In this document: one piece after another, positions 1 to 9,635 of the stretch
Position numbering within the stretch: the stretch's first letter is position 1
How the letters are laid out: each line of letters opens with the position of its first letter
Assembly: GCA_963726375.1 (NCBI GenBank)
Contig: CAVSCE010000009.1
Span: 310,001-374,000 of the forward strand
Direction of reading: 5' to 3'
Length of the DNA: 64,000 nt
From: UTCFX2 sp963726375
Lineage (GTDB): Bacteria > Chloroflexota > Anaerolineae > Anaerolineales > UBA4823
Made by a program: the position numbers and the translations under genes
Notes under the pieces: generated by a model
Database searches by the model: none
Told to the model about the DNA's origin: nothing
The model's input: the letters and a program-made list of their open reading frames with translations, nothing else

Positions 1-198
1 GTTTACCATTATCTCTTAAACGAGCGTGCAAAAGGTTCCGCGATCCTATTAATTTCGACCGAATTGGATGAAATCTTTACCTTAAGCGACACCATTGCGG
101 TGATCTTTGAAGGCAAAATTGTTGGAGAATTTTCAGCCCAGGATGCGCGGATCGACCAGATCGGCCTGCTGATGGCGGGAGTTGAGTTGAGACAATGA
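1..198 (+). CDS. ABC transporter ATP-binding protein, C-terminal end (nucleoside/sugar type)
   Basis: Only the last 65 codons lie in the window; the frame is open from base 1 to a TGA at 196-198. The translation contains ILLISTELDEIFTLSDTIAV, the H-loop-region and downstream strand pattern of the second ATPase cassette in simple-sugar/nucleoside importers (where STELDE is usual), followed by a short tail. The TGA overlaps the ATG of the next permease (ATGA), so the ATPase and the two permeases are one operon. It would energise uptake of nucleosides or nucleobases, as the downstream deaminases suggest. The substrate is inferred from context. Confidence 0.75.
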   Translation, partial: VYHYLLNERAKGSAILLISTELDEIFTLSDTIAVIFEGKIVGEFSAQDARIDQIGLLMAGVELRQ

Positions 199-1328
199 AG
201 CCAATCATTCAAAAACGAGAACAACCCCACGGCGGGTGGATGAACCTGATTCTGATCCTTTTGTCCGTTTTGTTGGCCTTCTTGATCACAACGATCCTGA
301 TCGCTATTGTAGGAAAACCACCCATCCTTGTTTTTCGGGAGCTTTTTATCGGCGCATTTGGGCGAACGAGTGGACTTGTAGAAACAGTTGTAAAAGGCAC
401 GCCGCTGCTGTTCGCTGGCTTGGGTATGGTCATCGCTTTCAAAGCGAAGGTCTGGAACGTCGGTGGTGAAGGGCAGATCTATATGGGCGCCCTGGGAGCT
501 GTTTGGGTAGGAATAAACGTCCACGGTTTGCCAATCTGGGCTCACATTACTCTGTGCATGCTCGCCGGAGGCATCTTCGGCAGCCTTTGGGCGCTGATCC
601 CAGCGCTGCTGAAAGTCTATCTTAAAGTAAACGAAGTCATCACCTGTTTGATGCTGAATTACATTTCAATCCTTTTCATAAGCTGGTTGGTCCATGGCCC
701 GATGGAAGAAGTCGGTGGATTCATGCCGCAGACGCCGCGCATTGCGGAAACTGCAATCCTGCCGCTCCTTTTTCCTCCAGCACGGCTTCACGCTGGTGCG
801 ATTATCGCCATCGTCACGGCTTTTGTTGTTTTTATACTGATTTATCATACGACGGTTGGCTACAATATCCGGGCGGTTGGTGCCAATCCAAACGCGGCTG
901 AATACGGCGGCATCAAAGTGGGGCGTACGATTCTTCTGGTGATGATCCTGAGCGGCTTTCTGACCGGTTTGGCGGGTGCAAACGAAGTCCTGGGTTTTCA
1001 TTACCGTCTTCTGGACGGAATCTCACCAAGCTATGGTTTCACGGCAATGGTTGTAGCGTTGTTGGGAAAGCTGAATCCGATCGCGGTGATTTTCTCGTCC
1101 TATCTTTTTGCCAGCCTGACGGTTGGATCGGCTCAAATGCAGCGGGTGACCCAGGTTCCGATTGCGCTTTCGCAGGTGCTGCAAGGACTGGTCGTCCTTT
1201 GCATCTTGGGGACGGAGTTCCTGCTTGATTACGATTTCGTGCCTTTTATACGGCTGAAGGAAAAATGGCGAAAAGCTGAAGGAACTGGCCAATCACAACC
1301 GCCGCTGCCTGCGACAAAGGAGAGTTGA
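195..1328 (+). CDS. ABC transporter permease, nucleoside/simple-sugar family (BPD_transp_2)
   Basis: A 377-residue integral membrane protein with about 8-10 hydrophobic segments and the GxAAEYGG-like loop (residues around 230-240, AVGANPNAAEYGGIKVG) typical of the YufP/NupP branch of BPD_transp_2 permeases. Length fits the family (about 350). The ATG overlaps the stop of the upstream ATPase, and the gene's own stop overlaps the next permease start, so translation is probably coupled. It forms one half of the transmembrane channel with the next gene. Substrate (nucleoside, nucleobase or related heterocycle) is inferred from the neighbouring deaminases. Confidence 0.85.
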   Translation: MKPIIQKREQPHGGWMNLILILLSVLLAFLITTILIAIVGKPPILVFRELFIGAFGRTSGLVETVVKGTPLLFAGLGMVIAFKAKVWNVGGEGQIYMGALGAVWVGINVHGLPIWAHITLCMLAGGIFGSLWALIPALLKVYLKVNEVITCLMLNYISILFISWLVHGPMEEVGGFMPQTPRIAETAILPLLFPPARLHAGAIIAIVTAFVVFILIYHTTVGYNIRAVGANPNAAEYGGIKVGRTILLVMILSGFLTGLAGANEVLGFHYRLLDGISPSYGFTAMVVALLGKLNPIAVIFSSYLFASLTVGSAQMQRVTQVPIALSQVLQGLVVLCILGTEFLLDYDFVPFIRLKEKWRKAEGTGQSQPPLPATKES

Positions 1329-2275
1329 GCATGGTATTGGAACGAGTTCTTAGCGCAGTTTTTTTGATCAACCTGTTTGCTTCCACAATTCGGATCGCCA
1401 CACCTATCCTGCTGCCGGCTTTGGGAGAAATATTCGCAGAAAAATCAGGAATACTGAATATCGGTTTGGAAGCCCAGATGCTCGCTGGCGCGCTGACCGG
1501 CTTTATCGCTGCATATTATTTGGGTAACAGCTGGTTGGGATTGGCTGTCGGTATACTGGGTGGTGTATTGATCAGCCTGCTTTTCGCATTCATGACCATA
1601 AACCTTCACGCTGACCAGGTAGTTGTTGGGATCACGTTGAACATTTTCGCCCTGGGATTAACGACATTTATTTATCGAGTTTTCTTTGGCGTCTCGATCA
1701 TCCCGCCTTCGGTCGAGCCGATGGCTGAGGTCCAGATCCCTGTCCTAAGCTCTCTGCCGGTGCTGGGTCCGATCTTTTTCCAGCAAAAACCGATTGTTTA
1801 TTTGGCGTTTCTGCTTGTCCCGATCGCAAGCTATGCGCTTTATCGGACGATGTGGGGTTTGAATTTGCGCTCAGTCGGTGAGTATCCGTTGGCGTCTGAG
1901 ACGATGGGGATCAACGTCATACGGACTCGCTATGTTGGAGTGATCCTCAGCGGCGTTGGAGCAGGACTGGGCGGGGCGTTCCTGGCGATCGCGCAGCTGG
2001 CTCGTTTTACGGATAATATGGCTGCCGGAAGGGGTTTTATCGCCCTGGCAATCGTCATCTTCGGCCAGTGGAAGCCAAAACGGGCGATGGTGGCTGCGCT
2101 GGTATTCGGTTTTGCCGATGCGCTGCAGCTTTCTCTGCAGGCGGTCGGTTTTCAAATCCCGGAGGAATTTCTGCGGATGACCCCTTACGCAGTAACGATT
2201 TTCGCTCTGATGATTGTCGCACGCAAGGCGGCTTCCCCTGCCGCGCTGGCTTCGCCTTATATCAAGGAAGGTTAA
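1325..2275 (+). CDS. ABC transporter permease, nucleoside/simple-sugar family, second subunit
   Basis: A 316-residue polytopic membrane protein, the usual YufQ-like partner of the preceding permease. The segments ALGEIFAEKSGILNIGLEAQ near the N terminus and GLNLRSVGEYPLASETMGIN mid-protein are characteristic of this subunit. A TTG at 1325 overlaps the previous stop (TTGA), while an ATG two codons later (1331) is an equally good start. No frameshift is visible. It ends 6 bases before the next gene, the creatininase-like enzyme, so the importer and the catabolic enzymes probably share one transcript. Confidence 0.85.
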   Translation: MSMVLERVLSAVFLINLFASTIRIATPILLPALGEIFAEKSGILNIGLEAQMLAGALTGFIAAYYLGNSWLGLAVGILGGVLISLLFAFMTINLHADQVVVGITLNIFALGLTTFIYRVFFGVSIIPPSVEPMAEVQIPVLSSLPVLGPIFFQQKPIVYLAFLLVPIASYALYRTMWGLNLRSVGEYPLASETMGINVIRTRYVGVILSGVGAGLGGAFLAIAQLARFTDNMAAGRGFIALAIVIFGQWKPKRAMVAALVFGFADALQLSLQAVGFQIPEEFLRMTPYAVTIFALMIVARKAASPAALASPYIKEG

Positions 2276-2281
2276 CACCGA

Positions 2282-3042
2282 ATGGCTGAAAAAGCTCTCG
2301 CCTTTCAGGAGCTCACCTACATTCCAGATTGCCGGCTTGAAAGCCGATCGATATCTTGTCGTCTGGCCTGTCGCTTCGCTGGAACAGCATGGTCCTCATC
2401 TCCCGCTGGGCACGGATGCGCTCATTTTACAGGCTGTCGTTGATGGAGTCCGCAGATCGCCTGGGTGCTGGATTTCCTGCCCTTTTCTTGCCGCTCCAGG
2501 CGATGGGCAAAAGCCCCGAGCATCTCGCTTTTGCTGGGACAGTCTCGCTCCAGATGGCGACAATGATGCAGATCTGCGAAGATATTATCTCCAGCCTGTC
2601 GGCGCACGGATTTAAACGCTATATTTTTTTGAATGGACACGGTGGAAACACCGCTCTTCTCCAATCCTTTGGATATGATCTTCGGTGTAAGCATCGGGTC
2701 AGGATCTTTAACATTGATCTGTGGGCGAGCTCGTTTTTCGATGAAATCACTGCCAGCGTATTCCCGAATCTGGTCGGAAAAGAAGTCCATGGCGGTTCGG
2801 TAGAGGCATCCATGATGATGCACCTGTTCCCGGAGCTGGTCGGGGAGCTTCCCCAGACCACTGCTCCGCTCGATTTTGGCAAACCGGTCCATTCCAGCTG
2901 GGCGTCACAGGATTTTGGAGCAGAAGGTGTGATTGGGGACCCAACTCAAGCGACCGCAGAAAAAGGGGAAATCATAATCCGCCACGCAATCGAGAAAACA
3001 ACACAGCTTATCCAGGAGATTTCTCAGAGACAGGTCGAGTAA
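2282..3042 (+). CDS. Creatininase/formamide-amidohydrolase family protein, two frameshifts
   Basis: The reading begins at ATG 2282 (MAEKALAFQELTY), passes into a second frame near 2330 that holds the metal-site motif SLEQHGPHLPLGTD, and into a third near 2450 that carries the rest (LNGHGGN, EVHGGSVEASMMMHLFPEL) to the stop at 3042. Joined, it is about 250 residues, normal for the family. These Zn/Mn-dependent enzymes open cyclic or linear amides such as creatinine or ring-opened purine intermediates. All metal-site motifs survive, so the breaks look like indel errors rather than decay. It sits between a nucleoside-type importer and two heterocycle deaminases. The exact substrate cannot be read. 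Confidence 0.75.
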
Positions 3043-3097
3043 TGTCGTACATGTCTAATCCATTGAAACGAACCACTTGGGGTGAAACTTAAAGAAA

Positions 3098-3637
3098 ATG
3101 AAACTGATTGGAAAGCGCATCCGTGAATTCAGGAAACAAAAAGGCTATACATTGCAGGAGTTGTCTGGGATTGCTAATATCTCGGTCTCCTATCTAAGCC
3201 AGATCGAGAATGGACAGGTCAGCCTGAGCATCAACAATCTTGAAAGCATTGGCAGAGCCCTGGACACACCGCTGATCCGATTTTTTGATGCTGAAAACGG
3301 CAGCGAAGTCAGTGTTGTCCGAAGCGTGAACCGGCGCTGGTTCTCCCTTGGAGAAGATGCGGCCGAATCACCTCTGGTTTCCTCCAGGCGCAATATCGAG
3401 ATTTTTGTCATCCGCATGCAGCCGGACTCCGACAAAGTCAAAGAGAGCATCCACCAGGGAGAGGAATTCAGCTTTATCATCAGAGGCTCCGTACGAGTTG
3501 TCCTGGGCGAAGATGAATGCTATGACCTCGAAGAAGGAGATGTGATTTATTACAAATCAGACATCCCTCACCGCTGGCAGAATATTGGCGCAGGAATCGC
3601 AGAAGTGCTGGTGGCAAATACACCGGCTACTTACTGA
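3098..3637 (+). CDS. XRE-family transcriptional regulator with C-terminal cupin domain
   Basis: 179 residues. The N-terminal 60 form an XRE helix-turn-helix (GYTLQELSGIANISVSYLSQ, with the recognition helix VSYLSQIE). Residues about 110-175 form a small cupin (HQGEEFSFIIRGSVRVVLGE, EEGDVIYYKSDIPHRW), which typically binds a small-molecule ligand. This HTH-cupin architecture commonly controls adjacent catabolic operons. It lies between the creatininase-like gene and the 8-oxoguanine-deaminase-like gene, so it is probably the local regulator. Its ligand may be a purine or pyrimidine breakdown product (inference). Confidence 0.9.
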   Translation: MKLIGKRIREFRKQKGYTLQELSGIANISVSYLSQIENGQVSLSINNLESIGRALDTPLIRFFDAENGSEVSVVRSVNRRWFSLGEDAAESPLVSSRRNIEIFVIRMQPDSDKVKESIHQGEEFSFIIRGSVRVVLGEDECYDLEEGDVIYYKSDIPHRWQNIGAGIAEVLVANTPATY

Positions 3638-3709
3638 TCCTTTCAGCATCTGAAAAATCTCGCTGCTTTTTGTTTCATTGTTTTCAGCAGCCGGTTCCAG
3701 GAGAATTTC

Positions 3710-5099
3710 ATGTCGACCCTTTAATCAAAAATGCTCGCGTGCTCGTAACTCAGGATGCTCAGGGACGTCAGATTAATGAAGGTGGATTATACGTAAGGAA
3801 CAATGTTATCGAGCAGGTAGGAAAAACCGAAGAGCTCCCAGCTTTTGCGGATCAGGTCATCGATGCCAGAAACCTGGCGATCCTGCCAGGCCTGGTGAAC
3901 ACACACCATCATTTCTGGCAGTCACTCACCCGAGCCGTGCCGGGCTGTCAGAATGAAGGGCTGTTTGACTGGCTGGTGCGTCTATTCCCAATCTGGGCGG
4001 ACCTTACCGACGAAGCGGTCTACATCAGCACGCAGACGGCGATGGCTGAGATGATCCTCTCTGGTTGTACTGCCAGCAGCGACCATATGTACCTATATCC
4101 AAACGATGCGACATTCAGACGCGCAGGTGCGCGCCGCTTCGAAGATAGGGATGCGATTTCATGTCACGCGCGGCTCACAGTCGTTGGGGCGAAGCAAGGG
4201 CGGATTACCCCCTGAGTCTTGCGTGGAAGATGAAGATGACAGTGCTGAGGGATTGTCAGCGCGTCATTGAGACTTATCATGATCCCGAACCTTATTCGAT
4301 GGTCCGGGTCGCGTTGGGACCTTGTTCCCCATTCACTGTTACTCTTGATCTGATGCAGGAGGCAGTAAGGCTTGCCCGCTCGTACAAAAACGTTCGTCTG
4401 CACACGCATGTAGCCGAAACCCGAGATGAAGAAAAATTCTGTGATCAAATGTTTGGTAAGCGTCCTGCCAGATTAATGGAATCGATCGGCTGGGTTGGAC
4501 CTGATGTGTGGTGGGCTCATTCAATTTTTGTCGATTCAGCTGAAATCAAGATGATGGCAGAAACCGGGACGAGCGTTGCGCATTGTCCCAGCTCTAACAT
4601 GCGCCTTGGATCTGGAATTTGTCCGGTGCGCGAGATGCTGGACGCTGGTGTCAATGTTGGTGTGGGTGTTGACGGCTCTGCCAGCAATGATACCGGTCAT
4701 GTTCTGAATGAAGCCCGGCAGGCGATGCTGCTTCAGCGCGTGAAGGGCGGGGCTGCCGTATTCAGCGTTCAGGAAGCCCTGGAGCTGGCAAGCAAGGGAG
4801 GGGCAGCGGTGCTGGGGCGAGATGAACTTGGCTCTTTGGAACCGGGAAAGGCTGCCGATTTTGTCGGCGTAAACCTGAACACGCTCAGCATGGCAGGCGG
4901 AGCAGTGCACGATCCGCTTGCTGCGCTGCTGCTCTGCGCAGTTGATCGTGTCGATTTATCAGTCATCAATGGCCAGGTCATTGTCCGCGATGGCAAGCTC
5001 CTGACAGTCGACCTGGATGAGCTGGTCGAGCGGCACAATCAGATCGCACACGAGCTGGTATCACGCCACCCTTCGCCTGAGCGTTTCAAGCTGGTTTAA
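3710..5099 (+). CDS. 8-oxoguanine deaminase-like amidohydrolase (TrzA/AtzB family), frameshifted
   Basis: The ATG at 3710 follows AGGAG. Reading MSTL then meets a stop unless one T is added to a short T-run (3718-3721), after which the frame continues IKNARVLVT. Two more shifts, near 4112 and 4240, rejoin conserved segments (DAQVRAASKIGMRFHVTRGS lies in a different frame from its flanks). Metal-site motifs are intact: NTHHHF, LHTHVAET, WWAHSIF and GVDGSASND. Joined length is about 460, right for the family. Members hydrolytically deaminate guanine-like or triazine rings. Together with the XRE-cupin regulator and importer this indicates scavenging of modified purines. The exact substrate is inferred. 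Confidence 0.8.
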
Positions 5100-5183
5100 A
5101 GATCATTTTAAACCTCAATGAACCTGAAAAGTTCTAGAATTCTTGCTGACGATACGGCTCAAGATCAAGAAAAGAGAGAAAAA

Positions 5184-6419
5184 ATGAACACAATCTACGA
5201 CCTGATTATTCAGCAGGCCCGCCTGCGCGGCAATTCGGAAGGATTGGTTGATATCGGCGTCTCAGGAGGAAGAATAGTAGAAATATCAGCGAAAATCGAT
5301 AACGACGCCAGGATCAATCTCAACGCGAGCGGCAATCTGGTGACGGAATCATTTGTTAATCCCCATTTACACCTCTGCAAAGTCTACACACTTGAAATGG
5401 CAAGCGATGATGCCCTCAAAGAGTACCACGGGGCTGACATGGGTAAAGCGATGACAGCGATCGAGCTGGCAGCACGCGTCAAGGAAAAATATGCCGAAGA
5501 ATGGATCATAAAAAATGTCCGCCGTGCGTTGGTCGAAGCTGCCCGGTATGGCAATACGCACATCAGAGCATTTGCGGATGTCGATAACAAAGCCCGTCTC
5601 GAAGGTGTTAAGGCGTTGATCCGGGCCAGGGAGGAGTTTCGCGGTATCGTCGACGTCCAGGTCGTGGCTTTTGCACAGGATGGGATCCTTCGAGAACCGG
5701 GTGCTGCGGATTTGATGGAAGAGGCGATGGGTCTCGGAGCAGATATCGCCGGAGGGATTCCCTGGATTGAGTATTCAGAAGAGGACATTCAAGCGCATAT
5801 CCGGTTTATTTTCGACCTGGGTGTCCGCTATGACAAAGACGTGTCGATGCTAGTCGATGACGCCGGTGATCCCGGTCTGCGGTCTCTGGAAGGGATGGCA
5901 CTTGAAGCTTTACGACGCGGCTGGCAGGGCCGGGTTTTGGCCCACCATGCACGCGCCATGGCATTATATCCTACCCCCTATTTTCAGAAGGTTGTCGCGC
6001 TACTAAAGAAGGCAGGAATGGGTATTGTGAGTGATCCACATACAGGTCCGCTGCACGCCCGCGTTCACGACCTTTTACAAGAAGGGGTGTTGGTCTGCCT
6101 CGGGCAAGACGATATCTCGGATGCTTACTACCCCTTTGGAAGGAACAACATGCTGGAGGTCGCCTTCCTCGCTTCCCACCTGCTTTGGATGACTGCGACG
6201 GCGGATATGGAAACGCTGTACGACATGATTACAACAAAAGCTGCGCAGGCGATGGGATTAAAGAATTTTAAATTGGAAGTAGGCGCACCCGCAAACCTGG
6301 TCGTCCTGCAGGAGAACAGCGTGCTTGAAGCGCTGCGCAATCATGCCGCGCCTCGCCACGTGATTAGCCACGGAAAGTGGATCGACCAGGACACACTGAT
6401 AGCGATTGAAATCCAATAA
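5184..6419 (+). CDS. Cytosine deaminase-like amidohydrolase (CodA family)
   Basis: 411 residues from ATG 5184, which is preceded by the purine-rich AAGAGAGAAAAA; an in-frame upstream ATG at 5118 lacks a good ribosome site. Metal-site features are NPHLHL near the N terminus, AHHARAMA, DPHTGP and CLGQDDISDAYYPFG near the C terminus, an arrangement like CodA-type cytosine/isoguanine or N-isopropylammelide amidohydrolases. The frame is intact. It closes the nucleobase cassette and probably deaminates a pyrimidine or triazine-like ring in the cytosol. Exact substrate is unknown. Confidence 0.8.
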   Translation: MNTIYDLIIQQARLRGNSEGLVDIGVSGGRIVEISAKIDNDARINLNASGNLVTESFVNPHLHLCKVYTLEMASDDALKEYHGADMGKAMTAIELAARVKEKYAEEWIIKNVRRALVEAARYGNTHIRAFADVDNKARLEGVKALIRAREEFRGIVDVQVVAFAQDGILREPGAADLMEEAMGLGADIAGGIPWIEYSEEDIQAHIRFIFDLGVRYDKDVSMLVDDAGDPGLRSLEGMALEALRRGWQGRVLAHHARAMALYPTPYFQKVVALLKKAGMGIVSDPHTGPLHARVHDLLQEGVLVCLGQDDISDAYYPFGRNNMLEVAFLASHLLWMTATADMETLYDMITTKAAQAMGLKNFKLEVGAPANLVVLQENSVLEALRNHAAPRHVISHGKWIDQDTLIAIEIQ

Positions 6420-6602
6420 AAACCCAATCTGGATGTTCTAATCGGTTTCTAACCGAGGTTGTCTGACCAGAATTGACAACCCTTTTGTGATTCTCCCACC
6501 CCAAATTCTGTTTAAATCGACTAAAATGATCGTTTGAATTGATTTTATACTTGCTACAAGAATAATTTGCCACAGCAAACCGGCGATAACAGGAGAAATT
6601 CG

Positions 6603-7811
6603 ATGTCGGAAATTGGGTTTAATGACAGCATCAATTTGCGTGTTCAGGCAATGAACCACCGCGTGCAGGAAATGCAGCAAAAAGACCTGTATTTTTACAA
6701 CCAGCCGATCAGTGAGCTGCGAGGCGGGGCGCGAGTACTTGTGCATGGGCGCGAAATGACGATGTTCGCTTCATACAGCTACCTGGGATTAATTGGTCAC
6801 CCGCATATCAATACCGCTGCCAGAGCAGCACTGGACCGCTATGGGACGGGGACGCACGGTGTTCGGACTCTCGCTGGCACGCTGGGCATTCACCGTGAGC
6901 TCGAGGAGACGATCGCAGCCTTCAAAGGTGCGGAAGCTGCAGTGACTTTTTCATCGGGTTATGCAACCAATCTCAGCGTCATCGCAACGCTGGTCGGTCG
7001 CGGCGATTATGTGATCTCGGATAAGCTGAACCATGCCAGCATTGTCGATGGTTGCTTGATGTCTGGGGCAAAATTTCTGCGCTTCAAGCACAATGACATG
7101 CAGGCTTTGGAAGACCGTTTGAAGCAGGCAGCTGATGGGGATGCTCGGTTGGTCGTGGCCGATTCTGTTTTCAGCATGGATGGTGACGTCATCGACTTCC
7201 CAAAGGTCGTTAGTCTGTGCAAACAATACAAGGCTTGGTTGATGATTGATGAAGCGCATTCGGTTGGTGTGCTCGGCAAGACTGGACGCGGGATCGAAGA
7301 GCATTTTGGGATGCCGGGGACGATCGACATCAAAATGGGTACATTGAGTAAAACTATCCCTTCTGTTGGGGGGTATATCGCAGGGGATGCGAATTTAATC
7401 GATTATTTGCGTCATTCCTCGCGAGCATACATCTTCTCAGCTGCGCTTCCTCCGGCGCAAGCAGCAGCTGCGAAGGCTGCATTTGAGGTGATCCTGGATG
7501 AGCCCTGGCGGATCGAAAAGATCAATTCAAACAGCCGCCAGTTTATTGATGGACTGAAGCAGCGGGGTTTTGACACGCTTCAGACGGAAACTGCGATCGT
7601 CCCGGTGGTCTGCGGAGAAGATGAGATCGCCTACCAGATGACCCGCTACGCCCAGCATCATGACATCTTTGTGCTGCCGGTCGTCTCGCCGGCGGTCCCG
7701 CCTGCCCTCGCCCGGCTGCGAGCGACTGTAACAGCCGCGCACGAGCCAGGTGAGATTGAGCAAGCGATGGATATAATTGCCGAAGCAGGAAAATCGATTG
7801 GGCTTATCTGA
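6603..7811 (+). CDS. Alpha-oxoamine synthase (KBL/BioF/serine palmitoyltransferase-like), PLP-dependent
   Basis: 402 residues from ATG 6603 behind an AGGAG site. Fold-type I PLP features are visible: DEAHSVGVLGKTGRG with the cofactor-binding aspartate, and the Schiff-base lysine in GTLSKTIPSVGGY; GTGTHGVRTLAGTLGIHREL is the family's substrate region. Such enzymes condense an amino acid with an acyl-CoA (glycine with acetyl-CoA, alanine with pimeloyl-CoA, or serine with palmitoyl-CoA). No bio or tdh gene is beside it, so the specificity cannot be fixed; a 2-amino-3-ketobutyrate ligase or a lipid-forming enzyme are both possible. Confidence 0.85.
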   Translation: MSEIGFNDSINLRVQAMNHRVQEMQQKDLYFYNQPISELRGGARVLVHGREMTMFASYSYLGLIGHPHINTAARAALDRYGTGTHGVRTLAGTLGIHRELEETIAAFKGAEAAVTFSSGYATNLSVIATLVGRGDYVISDKLNHASIVDGCLMSGAKFLRFKHNDMQALEDRLKQAADGDARLVVADSVFSMDGDVIDFPKVVSLCKQYKAWLMIDEAHSVGVLGKTGRGIEEHFGMPGTIDIKMGTLSKTIPSVGGYIAGDANLIDYLRHSSRAYIFSAALPPAQAAAAKAAFEVILDEPWRIEKINSNSRQFIDGLKQRGFDTLQTETAIVPVVCGEDEIAYQMTRYAQHHDIFVLPVVSPAVPPALARLRATVTAAHEPGEIEQAMDIIAEAGKSIGLI

Positions 7812-9000
7812 TCCGACGCTTCATTTGAAGACTGGGCGAGAGAAATCGCTTATGCGCACGCCACCCCTGGGTCTTCTCTGGGGCAGTGGAATCGCTCGCA
7901 GGAAACCCCGAAATCGGCGACACATTGCGCATAGAAAGCAGTCGAAGCGATTTCCTGGGTTGGGGAGCCTTCAGCCCGTACTCTCAAATCCGGGCCAGAG
8001 TTTGGACCTGGGATGAAAATGAAAGCATCGATTTGGATTTTTTCCGTCGTCGGTTGGAAAAAGCGATTTCTGCCCGCAGAAGATGGATCACAGCAGAAAA
8101 ATCCAATGCATTTCGTCTTGTTCACGGCGAGTCAGACGACCTGTCTGGATTGGTGGTTGACATCTACCAGCATTGGGCGGTTATCCAGCTGCTCAGCAGC
8201 GGACCCGAGCGCTGGAAATCCGAGATCATCGCTCTCTTGAAGGACCTCCTTCAAATAAGGGGAATCTATGAGCGCTCCGATGTGGATGTCCGCAGACTGG
8301 AAGGATTGCAGGCGCGAAATGGGCAGCTTTGGGGAGATCCCCTTCCCGAGAGGGTCAGGATTGAAGAATACGGGTTAGGTTTTCAAGTCGATCTGCGCCG
8401 CGGCCACAAGACTGGTTTCTACTTGGATCAACGCGAAAACAGGCGGAGAAGTCCGTGAGCTCTGTGCTGGGGCGGATGTGCTGGACTGCTTCAGCTACAC
8501 AGGAGGGTTCACAGTAAACGCATTTGCCGGGGGGGCTGCGTCTGTTTGCAGTGTGGATACCTCGCAAGAATCGCTGAACCTGGTGCGGGATAACCTGGCA
8601 TTAAATGGACTGCCGAATGATCGTCACACCGTTCTACAGGCGGACGTATTTGATGCGCTCAGGAATTTCCGCGATCGCAACAGCAGTTTTGATTTGATCA
8701 TCCTTGATCCGCCAAAATTTGCTCCAACCGCTGGATTCGTTGAAAAGGCGGCGAGGGGATATAAGGATATCAACATGTTAGCTTTCAAACTCCTCCGTCC
8801 GGGAGGCCTGTTGTTCACTTTTTCTTGTTCGGGAGGAATTGACGCATCGGTTTTTCAGAAAATTGTTACTGGTGCATCGCTGGATGCCGGAGTGGATGCG
8901 CAAATAATCCAAGGATTTTACTCAGGCTGAAGATCACCCAGTTGCGCTTAATTTTCCTGAAGGGCAATATCTTAAAGGTTTGATCATCCAGAAATCATGA
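7798..9000 (+). CDS. RlmI-like 23S rRNA (cytosine-C5) methyltransferase, three frameshifts
   Basis: Conserved blocks appear in order but in different frames: LHLKTGREKSLMR (from a probable TTG start at 7798 overlapping the previous gene), RHPWVFSGAVES (after a shift near 7865), GFYLDQRENR then GEVRELCAGADVLDCFSYTGG (shift near 8440), and the C-terminal AEDHPVALNFPEGQYLKGL (shift near 8920) to TGA at 9000. It has an N-terminal PUA domain and a C-terminal Rossmann SAM domain with LDPPKFA as the NPPY-like motif. It would methylate a cytosine of 23S rRNA. All catalytic blocks are preserved, so the shifts look technical. Confidence 0.8.
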
Positions 9001-9007
9001 GAAAAGA

Positions 9008-9040
9008 AGAACGTTCAAACAATTTATGATTGAACGTTCT
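9008..9040 (-). terminator. Rho-independent terminator of ssrA
   Basis: A perfect 11-bp inverted repeat (9008-9018 with 9030-9040; arm AGAACGTTCAA) has an 11-base loop. On the minus strand it lies just past the tmRNA 3' end and is followed by TCTTTTC. On the plus strand no T-run follows, so it serves the minus-strand tmRNA. Confidence 0.75.
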
Positions 9041-9049
9041 GGTAAAAAA

Positions 9050-9450
9050 GGTGGAGATGTCGGGAATCGAACCCGAGTCCGAAAGATTCGTCCCTCGAAT
9101 ATCTACGAGCGTAGTCTAATTAGTTTACATTTCGCCGATGGGATTTCAGCTGGCAAAGGATCATCATCCGCTATCTGCTGGGACCCGAGAGCCTCTCTTT
9201 CACATGCTTAGCGCCGTGCGCTACTGCGGCACTCTGACTTTGTCACGCCTACCCCGCCACCGGTCAGAGTTCGGTGCCGGTGGACGTGACCCTCCTTTGG
9301 GGATCAGCTTATCTGCTCTCGCTTATGCAGCGAGGGGCAGAGTAGCGTATTTGTGCGGTTGGCACTTGTTTTTTACGCTGATTTAACGATGTCGGCGCCT
9401 ATCGGCTCGCAATTCGGGGCCAGCCTCTCCCGTCGAAACCAATCATCCCC
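9050..9450 (-). ncRNA. ssrA: tmRNA (ssrA)
   Basis: On the minus strand the 5' end reads GGGGATGATTGGTTTCGACG, the near-universal tmRNA opening, and the 3' end reads TTCGATTCCCGACATCTCC followed by ACC, giving a tRNA-like T-arm and acceptor pairing with GGGGATG. The terminal A of CCA is not encoded. Length is about 401 nt. Internally an open frame ends ...KYATLPLAA then TAA (stop at plus positions 9323-9325), the hydrophobic LAA ending expected of a proteolysis tag; the exact resume codon is uncertain. A TATAAT lies upstream on the minus strand (9464-9469). tmRNA rescues stalled ribosomes with SmpB, whose gene is at 26701-27159. Confidence 0.93.
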
Positions 9451-9635
9451 ATGCTGTGTCAATATTATAACCCTTTTACTCGTTTTATTGATTATTCCCT
9501 GAGAAAATCTGTATGTTAGTACTCTTAAGTCTCAATGAACCACGCAGCAACGATTCCAATTTTTTGGGGTTTCTATGATTAACCAGCCTCTCTCCTCATT
9601 TGCCCTTTCTACGATCCTTCCAGGTCAAAAGGATC

